From contig DMLG01000135.1 of the NCBI GenBank assembly GCA_003453455.1, positions 1 through 8,675 on the forward strand: a stretch of DNA of 8,675 nucleotides, given 5' to 3'. The stretch comes from Clostridiales bacterium. GTDB lineage: Bacteria; Bacillota; Clostridia; UBA1381. Position numbers and translations under genes: made by a program. Position 1 is the stretch's first letter. Each line of letters starts with the position of its first letter. The notes under the pieces are model-generated. The model worked only from the letters and a program-made list of their open reading frames with translations, was not told the origin of the DNA and ran no database searches. Of this stretch, positions 1 to 6,865 are shown piece after piece.

Positions 1-435
1 GTGTCAACCGCAAAGGGCTTAGCAGGCGGTCTTCCGCTTGGTGCAACTCTTTTGGGCGAAAAGGTGGAAAATATTTTTTCTTTCGGTCAGCACGGCTCAA
101 CCTTTGGTGCAAATCCTGTATGCTGCGCCGCTGCTTTAAGTGTTTTAGAACGGCTAAATGACGATTTTTTGAAAGAGGTCAAGGAAAAAGGCGATTTTCT
201 TTTTGACTTTTTCTCAAAATCAAAGGGAATTGAAGATATAAGCGGTATGGGGCTTATGATAGGTCTTAAAACCAAACGCAATGCAAAAGATATAATTTCT
301 GAGGCTATTGATGCCGGCATACTTTTGCTTTCTGCAAAGGATAAAGTGCGGCTTTTGCCGCCACTTAATATTGATTTTGAGCTGCTGAAAAAGGCGGCAG
401 AAACAATTGTTAAAATTTGTGAAAAACAGGTGTGA
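1..435 (+). CDS. argD: Acetylornithine aminotransferase, C-terminal part (5' end outside window)
   Basis: PLP-dependent class III aminotransferase that converts N-acetylglutamate semialdehyde to N-acetylornithine in arginine biosynthesis; family members often also act on N-succinyl-diaminopimelate precursors. Only the last 144 codons are visible, against about 390-400 for the whole protein. The Lys of the STAKGLAGG motif (visible residue 5) matches the Schiff-base lysine that holds [12 protein letters not shown] follows, corresponding to the family's HGSTFGGNP, which contacts the cofactor phosphate in the dimer. The GTG at position 1 is almost certainly an internal valine, because a start here would remove most of the PLP domain. 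The stop (TGA 433-435) lies 4 nt before argF, so the two are co-transcribed. Other class III transaminases (GabT, RocD) share these motifs, but the argF-carA-carB context strongly favours ArgD. Confidence 0.93.
   Translation: MSTAKGLAGGLPLGATLLGEKVENIFSFGQHGSTFGANPVCCAAALSVLERLNDDFLKEVKEKGDFLFDFFSKSKGIEDISGMGLMIGLKTKRNAKDIISEAIDAGILLLSAKDKVRLLPPLNIDFELLKKAAETIVKICEKQV
428..432 (+). promoter_or_regulatory. Ribosome binding site deciding the argF start
   Basis: AGGTG lies 7 nt before the ATG at 440 and sits inside the last codons of argD. It favours 440 over the in-frame upstream ATG at 407, which would add 11 residues that do not resemble the OTCase N-terminus and would overlap argD by 29 nt. 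Confidence 0.6.
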
Positions 436-439
436 AAAT

Positions 440-1426
440 ATGATAAATCTTAAAGGACGAAGTTTTTTAAAGCTTATGGATTTTTCCAAAGAGGAAATTA
501 CATATCTCTTAGACTTGGCACAGGACTTTAAAATGAAGAAAAAGGCAGGTATTGCCCACAGCCTTTGCGAAGGTAAAAATATTGCCCTTATATTTGAGAA
601 AACAAGCACAAGAACCAGATGTGCTTTTGAAGTTGCAGCATCAGACCTTGGAATTCACCCTGTCTATCTTTCACCGGATGCCTCACAAATCGGTAAAAAG
701 GAGTCAATAGCTGATACCGCACGCGTTTTAGGGCGTATGTTTGACGGCATCGAGTACCGCGGTTTCGGTCAGGAAATTGTGGAGGAGCTTTCTAAAAAAT
801 CAGGCGTTCCTGTCTGGAACGGACTTACAAACGAGTTCCACCCCACTCAAATACTTGCCGATTTTCTTACAATTCGCGAACATTTTGGAACATTATCCGG
901 CATAAAACTTGTATATATGGGCGACGCTCGCTACAATATGGGAAATTCGCTAATGGTTGGCTGTGCTAAAATGGGTATGCATTTTGTGGCTTGCAGTCCG
1001 AAAAAGTATTTTCCAAACCAGGACTTAATTGCAGAATGTGAAAAAATCGCAAAAAAAAGCGGCGCTACCTTAGAATTTTCAGAAAATCCAAAAGAAGCAG
1101 TAAGAAATGCTGATATTATCTATACAGATGTATGGGTTTCTATGGGCGAGCCGGAAAGCGTATGGCAGGAAAGAATAAATGATTTACTCCCCTACCGCGT
1201 GACATCTGAACTAATGAATATGGCAGGTGAAAAATGCAGGTTTATGCATTGTCTTCCTGCTTTCCACGACCTCAAAACCTCTGTCGGGAAAGAAATTTAC
1301 GAAAAGTTCGGCTTAGATTGTATGGAAGTTTCAGATGAAGTTTTTGAAAGCGAAAAATCCATTGTTTTTGATGAGGCAGAAAACCGCATGCATACTATAA
1401 AGGCTGTTATTGCCGCAACACTATAA
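440..1426 (+). CDS. argF: Ornithine carbamoyltransferase
   Basis: Cytosolic enzyme that condenses ornithine and carbamoyl phosphate to citrulline; active as a trimer in the family. The start at 440 gives 328 residues, close to the usual 330. Visible motifs: STRTR at 56-60 (carbamoyl phosphate binding), HPTQ at 134-137, DVWVSMGEP from 230 (the ornithine-binding SMG loop) and HCLPAFHD from 270 with the key Cys271. The HCLPAFHD form resembles the E. coli ArgF/ArcB branch more than the HCLPAHR form of Bacillus ArgF. Some databases would therefore call it arcB-like, but its place between argD and carAB indicates a biosynthetic role. The stop codon TAA (1424-1426) is part of the carA ribosome binding site, and carA starts 11 nt downstream. 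Confidence 0.97.
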   Translation: MINLKGRSFLKLMDFSKEEITYLLDLAQDFKMKKKAGIAHSLCEGKNIALIFEKTSTRTRCAFEVAASDLGIHPVYLSPDASQIGKKESIADTARVLGRMFDGIEYRGFGQEIVEELSKKSGVPVWNGLTNEFHPTQILADFLTIREHFGTLSGIKLVYMGDARYNMGNSLMVGCAKMGMHFVACSPKKYFPNQDLIAECEKIAKKSGATLEFSENPKEAVRNADIIYTDVWVSMGEPESVWQERINDLLPYRVTSELMNMAGEKCRFMHCLPAFHDLKTSVGKEIYEKFGLDCMEVSDEVFESEKSIVFDEAENRMHTIKAVIAATL

Positions 1427-1437
1427 AGGAATTTATT

Positions 1438-2511
1438 ATGAAAAAGGCTTATTTAGTGCTTAAAAACGGACAAATTTTTGAAGGTATTTCCTTTGGTGCA
1501 GAAAAGGATTCTATTGGTGAACTTGTATTTACAACATCTATGGAAGGATACCTCGAAACAATTACTGACCCGAGCTATAAAGGACAGATTGTTATACAAA
1601 CTTTTCCACTTATCGGAAATTACGGGGTAATACCCGAAGATTTTGAGGGCATCCCTGCGCTTTCCGGGTATGTTGTTCGCGAATACTCAGAAAATCCGTC
1701 AAATTTCAGATGTAAATATGACCTTGACAAATTCTTAAAGGAAAAAGATATACCGGGAATTTACGGAATTGATACACGGGAGCTTACTAAAATTCTGCGC
1801 GAAGAAGGCGTCTGTGCCGCTGCAATTTTAAAGGAGCTTCCAAAAAGCTTTGATACACTCCAAAACTTTTCTATTAAAGACGCTGTAAAGTGTGTAAGCT
1901 GCGATGAAATCAAAGTTTTTACGCCCGTTAAGGAAAAACACTCAGTTGTTTTAATTGATTACGGTGCAAAGCAAAATATAATACGGAGCCTTATAAACCG
2001 CGGCTGCAAGGTAACTGTTGTTCCATATGATACTCCATGCGAGGACATACTTTCTATGTTGCCTGACGGAGTTATGCTCTCAAACGGTCCCGGAAACCCT
2101 GAGGATAACAAATACCAGATAGAACAGATAAAAAAACTTATCGGAAAAGTTCCTATTTTCGGGATATGCTTAGGGCATCAGCTGACTGCACTTGCGATGG
2201 GTGCAAAAACCGCAAAATTAAAGTACGGTCACCGCGGCTCAAACCAGCCTGTTAGAGATTTAATCGGCGGCAGAACATTTATAACTACACAAAACCACGG
2301 CTATGCCGTTTTGTCGGAAACTCTTCCAAAATCGGCAGTTTTAAAATATGTAAATGCCAATGATTTAAGCTGCGAGGGGATTTCCTATCCCGACAAGAAA
2401 TGCTTTACGGTGCAGTTCCACCCTGAGGCTTGCGCAGGCCCGCACGATACTGATTTTCTTTTTGATGAATTTGTAACTATGATGGAGGAAAATAAAAATG
2501 CCCAAGGATAA
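1438..2511 (+). CDS. carA: Carbamoyl phosphate synthetase small (glutaminase) subunit
   Basis: Hydrolyses glutamine and channels ammonia to CarB for carbamoyl phosphate synthesis. It has 357 residues, normal for the family (about 350-380). The N-terminal CarA domain spans about residues 1-155 and contains FTTSMEGYLE, TDPSYKGQI and GIYGIDTRELT. A class I glutamine amidotransferase domain follows, about 168-350. It has the SNGPGNP oxyanion loop at 215-221, the nucleophile Cys244 in GICLGHQ, and His328 and Glu330 in FHPE, so the catalytic triad is complete. The ATG at 1438 has AAAGGA (1425-1430) 7 nt upstream. The last 14 nt overlap carB, which suggests translational coupling and matched amounts of the two subunits. 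Confidence 0.98.
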   Translation: MKKAYLVLKNGQIFEGISFGAEKDSIGELVFTTSMEGYLETITDPSYKGQIVIQTFPLIGNYGVIPEDFEGIPALSGYVVREYSENPSNFRCKYDLDKFLKEKDIPGIYGIDTRELTKILREEGVCAAAILKELPKSFDTLQNFSIKDAVKCVSCDEIKVFTPVKEKHSVVLIDYGAKQNIIRSLINRGCKVTVVPYDTPCEDILSMLPDGVMLSNGPGNPEDNKYQIEQIKKLIGKVPIFGICLGHQLTALAMGAKTAKLKYGHRGSNQPVRDLIGGRTFITTQNHGYAVLSETLPKSAVLKYVNANDLSCEGISYPDKKCFTVQFHPEACAGPHDTDFLFDEFVTMMEENKNAQG

Positions 2512-5500
2512 TTCCATTAAAAAGGTACTTGTAATCGGTTCAGGTCCTATTGTTATCGGTCAGGCAGCGGAATTTGATTATGCAGGCGCACAAGCCTGCC
2601 GTGTTTTGAAGGACGAGGGCATAAATGTTGTACTTATAAACTCAAATCCTGCAACGATTATGACTGACAAGAATCTGGCAGATGAAATATATTTAGAGCC
2701 ATTAACTGCTGAAACGGTAAAAAGAATTATTGAAAAGGAACGCCCCGAAGGACTTTTAGCAGGGCTTGGCGGTCAAACAGGTCTTACAATAGCAATGCAG
2801 CTCTCAAAAGACGGAACTCTGGAAAAATACGGTGTGCGCCTTTTAGGATCTAATATTAGCGCCATAGAAAATGCGGAGGATCGTGAAAAATTTGCTGATT
2901 TAATGCGCAAAATCGGACAGCCCGTCGTGCCCTCCGATATTGCGGAGAGTACAGAGGATGCGCTTACAATTGCAGATAAAATCGGCTATCCAGTAATAGT
3001 CCGCCCTGCATATACCTTAGGCGGTGCGGGAGGCGGAATTGCAAATAATCCGGAAGAGCTCGGAAAAATAGCCGCAAACGGTCTTGATTTATCACCCATA
3101 AACCAGGTGCTTATTGAAAGATGTATATCAGGCTGGAAAGAAATAGAATTTGAAACCATGCGTGATTCCTTAGGCAATACAATCGCTGTATGTTCAATGG
3201 AAAACTTTGACCCCGTAGGCATTCATACAGGTGATTCTATTGTTGTTGCACCTACTCTTACACTTTCCGATAAGGAATTTCAGATGCTCCGGTCTGCTTC
3301 CTTGAACATTATATCAGAGGTAGGAATTGTTGGCGGCTGTAACTGTCAATTTGCATTAAATCCTGACAGCTTTGAGTATGCAGTAATTGAAGTAAATCCG
3401 CGTGTCTCGCGTTCTTCCGCCCTTGCCTCCAAAGCAACAGGATACCCGATAGCGAAAATCACGACAAAAATTGCACTCGGTTATACATTAGACGAAATAA
3501 AAAATGATATAACCGGCAAAACCTGCGCCTGCTTTGAGCCTGCACTTGATTATGTGGTTGTAAAATTCCCGAAATGGCCTTTTGATAAGTTTGCAACTTC
3601 AAGCAGAAAGCTCGGAACACAGATGAAAGCAACGGGCGAAGTTATGGCAATAGCACCCAATTTTGAAGCGGCTCTCTTAAAGGCTGTTCGTGGTGCGGAA
3701 ATTTCAGCAGATACCTTAAATGCCGCGCCCATTTCCGATAAAACATTATCTGAAAGGCTTACCATTCAGGACGACAGACGGCTTTTTACTATTTTTGAAG
3801 CACTTAAAAACGGTTTTTCGGTAGATGAAATTCATAACATTACCAAAATAGACAAGTGGTTTTTATATAAACTGAAAAACCTTGCTGACTTTGAGCAAAA
3901 ACTCGTTTCAGAAGGACTCAATCGTGAGAATTATGAAAAGGCAAAAAGTCTTGGCTATACTGACAAGGGACTTTCCCGGATAACAGGCAGAGAAGTTCCT
4001 TATACCTGTGACTTTTCATATAAAATGGTTGATACCTGCGGTGCTGAATTTGCCGCCGAAACGCCATATTTTTACTCTGTATCCCGGGGCGAATGCGAAG
4101 CACGCAACTTCAAAAAGCGAAAAAAAGATGTAATTATGGTTTTAGGCTCAGGTCCTATACGCATAGGTCAGGGAATTGAATTTGATTACAGCTCTGTTCA
4201 TTGTGTTTGGACTTTGAGAAATCTCGGATATGATGTGGTTATTGTAAATAACAACCCCGAAACCGTTTCAACCGACTATGATACGGCAGACAGGCTGTAT
4301 TTTGAGCCTTTGACGCCCGAGGATGTTATGAATATCATAAAAGTTGAAAATCCCATAGGTGTCGTTGTAGCCTTTGGCGGTCAGACCGCGATAAAGCTTA
4401 CGCAATTCCTAAGTGAAAACGGTATAACAATACTCGGCACATCTGCTGAGAGCATAGATATTGCAGAGGACAGAAGCAGATTTGACGCACTTTTGGAAAC
4501 CTTCAACATACGCCGTCCAAAAGGTGTTGGAGTAACCGCAAAAAACGAAGCTGTTTCTGCTGCTGAAAAGCTCGGATACCCTGTCCTTCTCCGTCCTTCG
4601 TATGTTATCGGCGGTCAGAATATGACAATCGCAAGGTCAAAAGAGCAGGTCATATCATATATGGACAAAATTCTTTCAGGCGGAATTGAAAATCCTGTTT
4701 TGATAGACAAATATATGCCCGGAACAGAGCTTGAAGTTGATGTTATTTCCGATGGAAAAGATGTGTTAATCCCCGGTATTATGGAACATATAGAGCGCGC
4801 AGGAGTGCACAGCGGTGATTCTATTGCCGTTTACCCCCCATACAATTTGAGCGATAAATTTTTGGAAAAGATATGCGCATGCTCTGAAAAACTTGCCTTA
4901 GCTCTCGGCACAAAAGGCTTAGTAAATATTCAATATTTGATTTATGAAGATGAACTTTATGTAATTGAAGTGAACCCCAGAGCATCACGCACAGTACCTT
5001 ATATAAGCAAGGTCACAAATGTGCCTATGGTGGATTTGGCATCAAAGGTTATGCTTGGCAGCGCTTTAAAAGATTTGGGATATGGCAGCGGTCTATACCC
5101 TACTCCACCGTATTATGCGGCAAAAGTTCCCGTATTTTCTTTTGAAAAGCTTTCTGATGCAAACTCAATTTTAGGGCCTGAAATGAAATCAACAGGTGAG
5201 GTTTTAGGTATAGGAAAAAGTACCGCCGAAGCGCTGTTTAAGGGCCTTACATCAGCAGGATTTCATGTTCCGTCTCCCTATGACAAAAAAGCGCACGGCG
5301 TTTTAATAAGCGTTGAAGAGAACGATTACCAGGAAGTCATTTCCCTTGCAAAAAGATTTTTTGACCTTGGGATAGAAATTTATGCAACAAGCGGTACAGC
5401 AGAGGCAATAAAGACACTATCTGTGCCTGTAAATACAGTAGCCAATGCCACCGAAAGCCGTGAAATTACTGAACTTATGGAAAGCGGAAAAATAAGTTAT

Positions 5501-6532
5501 ATTATTTATACAGGTGCGGTTTTGGATGCAACGGTAGGCGACTACACTTTGCTCCACCAAAAAGCAATGCTTTTAAAAATTCCATGTCTTACATCTCTTG
5601 ACACAGCAAATGCACTCGCAGATATTATCGAAAGCCGTTTTAACATGCAAAACACCGAGCTTGTAGATATAAACAATATGCGCACATCAAGGCAAAAAAT
5701 ACCCTTTGCAAAAATGCACTCCTGCGGAAACGATTATATTTTTGTGGAGAATTTTGACAATAAAATCACCTGTCCCGAGTCACTTTGTGTAAGCCTTTGT
5801 TCGGCCCATTACGGAATTGGCGGTGACGGTATCGTTTTAATTGAAACCTCCGACATTGCAGACGCCAAAATGCGTTCCTTTAATAAAGACGGAAGTGAAG
5901 GCAAAATGGCAGGAAATAATATCCGCTGCTGTGCAAAATATCTTTTTGACAAAGGAATTGTCAAAAAGGAAAATATGACTATTGAAACGGCAAGCGGCAT
6001 GCATGATTTAAAGCTTTATATACGGGACGGCAAGGTGTCATCTGTTTCGGCAGATATGGGATTTGCTGAATACCGGTCTTGTAAGATACCTGTAAAATCG
6101 GATTTAGCTGAGATTATAAATTCACTGGTAGAAATAGCAGAAAAGAGCTATAATATAACTGCACTTTCTGTTGGAAATCCGCATTGCGTGGTTTTCTGTG
6201 ATGAAATTGACAGCTTAAATCTTTCGGAAATCGGTCCAAAGTTTGAGTACGCTGACATCTTCCCTGAACGCATAAATACCGAATTTGTAAGGGTTATCAA
6301 TAAAAACACGCTTCGTATGCGTGTTTGGGAACGCGGAAACGGAGAAACCCTCGCCTGCGGTACAGGTGCCTGTGCAGCTGTCAGTGCCGCATGCAAGAAC
6401 GGTCTATGCAGTAAAGGAAAAGATGTAACAGTAAAGCTTGCAGGCGGAGACTTGATAGTTAATTATACCGACGAGAAAATAACTCTTACAGGTAACACAG
6501 TTTTAGTCTTTGAAGGCGAATTTGAATATTAA
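2498..6532 (+). CDS. carB: Carbamoyl phosphate synthetase large subunit fused to a diaminopimelate epimerase domain
   Basis: A 1344-residue protein, about 275 longer than usual CarB (about 1070). Residues 1-1050 are CarB, which makes carbamoyl phosphate from bicarbonate, ATP and the ammonia supplied by CarA. The first synthetase half has GSGPIVIGQAAEFDYAG near the N-terminus, Arg129, and Glu298/Asn300 in EVNPRVSRSS. A linking oligomerisation region covers about 400-543. The second ATP-grasp half starts near 544 with GSGPIRIGQGIEFDY. The MGS-like allosteric domain covers about 933-1050. A short linker leads to a DapF domain (about 1066-1344), listed separately. The reading frame shows no stop or shift at the join. 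The ATG at 2498 has GGAGG (2484-2488) 9 nt upstream, within carA. Several UMP-contact residues of E. coli CarB are replaced in the MGS domain, which fits a synthetase serving arginine. CarB assignment is very sure. That the fusion is a real protein, not a sequencing error at the junction, is likely but unproven. Confidence 0.96.
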   Translation: MPKDNSIKKVLVIGSGPIVIGQAAEFDYAGAQACRVLKDEGINVVLINSNPATIMTDKNLADEIYLEPLTAETVKRIIEKERPEGLLAGLGGQTGLTIAMQLSKDGTLEKYGVRLLGSNISAIENAEDREKFADLMRKIGQPVVPSDIAESTEDALTIADKIGYPVIVRPAYTLGGAGGGIANNPEELGKIAANGLDLSPINQVLIERCISGWKEIEFETMRDSLGNTIAVCSMENFDPVGIHTGDSIVVAPTLTLSDKEFQMLRSASLNIISEVGIVGGCNCQFALNPDSFEYAVIEVNPRVSRSSALASKATGYPIAKITTKIALGYTLDEIKNDITGKTCACFEPALDYVVVKFPKWPFDKFATSSRKLGTQMKATGEVMAIAPNFEAALLKAVRGAEISADTLNAAPISDKTLSERLTIQDDRRLFTIFEALKNGFSVDEIHNITKIDKWFLYKLKNLADFEQKLVSEGLNRENYEKAKSLGYTDKGLSRITGREVPYTCDFSYKMVDTCGAEFAAETPYFYSVSRGECEARNFKKRKKDVIMVLGSGPIRIGQGIEFDYSSVHCVWTLRNLGYDVVIVNNNPETVSTDYDTADRLYFEPLTPEDVMNIIKVENPIGVVVAFGGQTAIKLTQFLSENGITILGTSAESIDIAEDRSRFDALLETFNIRRPKGVGVTAKNEAVSAAEKLGYPVLLRPSYVIGGQNMTIARSKEQVISYMDKILSGGIENPVLIDKYMPGTELEVDVISDGKDVLIPGIMEHIERAGVHSGDSIAVYPPYNLSDKFLEKICACSEKLALALGTKGLVNIQYLIYEDELYVIEVNPRASRTVPYISKVTNVPMVDLASKVMLGSALKDLGYGSGLYPTPPYYAAKVPVFSFEKLSDANSILGPEMKSTGEVLGIGKSTAEALFKGLTSAGFHVPSPYDKKAHGVLISVEENDYQEVISLAKRFFDLGIEIYATSGTAEAIKTLSVPVNTVANATESREITELMESGKISYIIYTGAVLDATVGDYTLLHQKAMLLKIPCLTSLDTANALADIIESRFNMQNTELVDINNMRTSRQKIPFAKMHSCGNDYIFVENFDNKITCPESLCVSLCSAHYGIGGDGIVLIETSDIADAKMRSFNKDGSEGKMAGNNIRCCAKYLFDKGIVKKENMTIETASGMHDLKLYIRDGKVSSVSADMGFAEYRSCKIPVKSDLAEIINSLVEIAEKSYNITALSVGNPHCVVFCDEIDSLNLSEIGPKFEYADIFPERINTEFVRVINKNTLRMRVWERGNGETLACGTGACAAVSAACKNGLCSKGKDVTVKLAGGDLIVNYTDEKITLTGNTVLVFEGEFEY
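5693..6532 (+). other. dapF: DapF (diaminopimelate epimerase) domain within the CarB fusion; first catalytic Cys replaced by Ala
   Basis: DapF interconverts LL- and meso-diaminopimelate by a cofactor-free two-cysteine mechanism, feeding lysine and peptidoglycan synthesis. Residues about 1066-1344 of the fusion (279 aa, the usual full length) carry the family motifs in order: KMHSCGNDY (from 1072; usually KMHGxGND), HYGIGGDG, NKDGSEGKMAGNNIRC, GNPHCVVF, NTEFVRV and ERGNGETLACGTGAC. The second active-site cysteine is present (Cys1287). The first, normally in M-C-G-N, is Ala1138. Nearby cysteines that are not in the classical position are Cys1076, Cys1144 and Cys1145. Possible internal starts (ATG 5645, 5678, 5714) lack a well-spaced Shine-Dalgarno sequence, so the domain is probably made only as part of the fusion. 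Whether it still epimerises diaminopimelate is uncertain. Fold assignment is sure, activity is not. Confidence 0.9.
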
Positions 6533-6558
6533 AAAAGCTTTTGATAAAAGTCACCTCA

Positions 6559-6603
6559 TTGATATGCACTCCAAAAATGTCAACCTTTTGGAGTGCATAT
6601 CAA
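6559..6603. repeat. Perfect 18-bp inverted repeat, possible transcript-end hairpin
   Basis: Arms 6559-6576 (TTGATATGCACTCCAAAA) and 6586-6603 are exact reverse complements around a 9-nt loop (ATGTCAACC). It begins 26 nt after the carB-dapF stop. A TTTTT run occurs only at 6613-6617, 9 nt after the stem, so it is not a textbook terminator. A role as a bidirectional transcription end or as part of a repeat element is possible. Confidence 0.75.
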
Positions 6604-6628
6604 AATTGCGACCTTTTTGATTGCAGCG

Positions 6629-6640
6629 CGCTTGCAAGCG
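6629..6640. repeat. 12-bp palindrome CGCTTGCAAGCG
   Basis: Perfect palindrome with no spacer. It is GC-rich compared with its surroundings and lies between the 18-bp stem and the next hairpin. The hexamer GCGAAT at its end (6638-6643) recurs at 6651-6656. No known operator is recognised. Confidence 0.5.
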
Positions 6641-6659
6641 AATAGCCGACGCGAATGTG

Positions 6660-6676
6660 CCTTTTTGCGAAAAAGG
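6660..6676. repeat. Short hairpin (7-bp stem, 3-nt loop)
   Basis: CCTTTTT (6660-6666) pairs with AAAAAGG (6670-6676) around GCG. A purine-rich AGGAGG-like run follows (6674-6680). An ATG at 6689 after it is closed by TGA after three codons, so no gene starts there. Confidence 0.5.
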
Positions 6677-6697
6677 AGGAGCAGCGACATGAGCAAA

Positions 6698-6723
6698 CTC
6701 TGATTTTTGCAAAAAAATCAGAG
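6698..6723. repeat. Hairpin with perfect 11-bp stem and 4-nt loop
   Basis: CTCTGATTTTT (6698-6708) pairs exactly with 6713-6723 around GCAA. No U-run follows on either strand. Its last three bases, GAG (6721-6723), are also the first bases of the next stem. Confidence 0.65.
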
Positions 6724-6744
6724 CAAGCGATATATAGCTTGCTC
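6721..6744. repeat. Hairpin with perfect 8-bp stem and 8-nt loop
   Basis: GAGCAAGC (6721-6728) pairs with GCTTGCTC (6737-6744) around GATATATA. It shares GAG with the preceding hairpin, so the two full stems cannot form together in one RNA strand. Confidence 0.6.
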
Positions 6745-6760
6745 CGACGTGTCTGTCTAC

Positions 6761-6803
6761 TACCAAAAGGTACTATGTTACAAGGTGTGTGTTACCAAAA
6801 GGT
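6761..6803. repeat. Three short tandem-like direct repeats (TACCAAAAGGT type)
   Basis: TACCAAAAGGT occurs exactly at 6761-6771 and 6793-6803, with a shortened copy, TACAAGGT, at 6779-6786 between them. Start-to-start spacings are 18 and 14 nt. The first copy with its next base can form a 4-bp stem (TACC/GGTA). The copies are too short and degenerate to be a CRISPR array. They may be decayed units of a local repeat or binding sites for an unknown protein. Confidence 0.5.
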
Positions 6804-6865
6804 GCATATTTTGCCGTCTTGCCGCCCTCTGAAAGTGCAAATTATGTTTCGTTATTCTATTTATT

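Larger units (their letters stand above)
6533..6865. other. Non-coding convergent intergenic region rich in inverted repeats
   Basis: This 333-nt stretch separates the ends of the + strand carB-dapF and the - strand TIM-barrel gene. I see no credible gene. Open frames exist on both strands but follow the repeats and show no family features. It contains at least five inverted repeats and three short direct repeats (listed separately), and ends in an AT-rich segment (about 6835-6865) where I see nothing specific. No stem is followed directly by a U-run on either strand, so a classical intrinsic terminator is not evident, although the first stem could still help end transcription or protect the 3' end. 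The density of stems suggests a mobile or dispersed intergenic repeat. Confidence 0.65.

Noticed and set aside
1..435. GTG at position 1 as a genuine start codon
   Set aside because: It would start 4 residues before the PLP lysine and remove most of the aminotransferase; the window edge explains the truncation.
220..609. 129-codon - strand open frame opposite argD/argF
   Set aside because: Antisense to two well-supported genes with clear family motifs; no protein-like features.
6559..6617. Rho-independent terminator for the arginine operon
   Set aside because: The stem is strong but the TTTTT run starts 9 nt after it, and no U-run follows in the opposite direction; kept as an inverted repeat only.
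6689..6700. ATG after an AGGAGG-like sequence at 6674-6680
   Set aside because: The frame closes after three codons (ATG AGC AAA CTC TGA), and the purine run is the 3' arm and flank of a hairpin.
6551..6766. 71-codon open frame on the - strand in the intergenic region
   Set aside because: It consists of translated inverted repeats with no recognisable domain and no convincing start signal.
6761..6803. Possible CRISPR array from the TACCAAAAGGT repeats
   Set aside because: Units are only 8-11 nt, with spacings of 18 and 14 nt and one degenerate copy; no cas genes are present.
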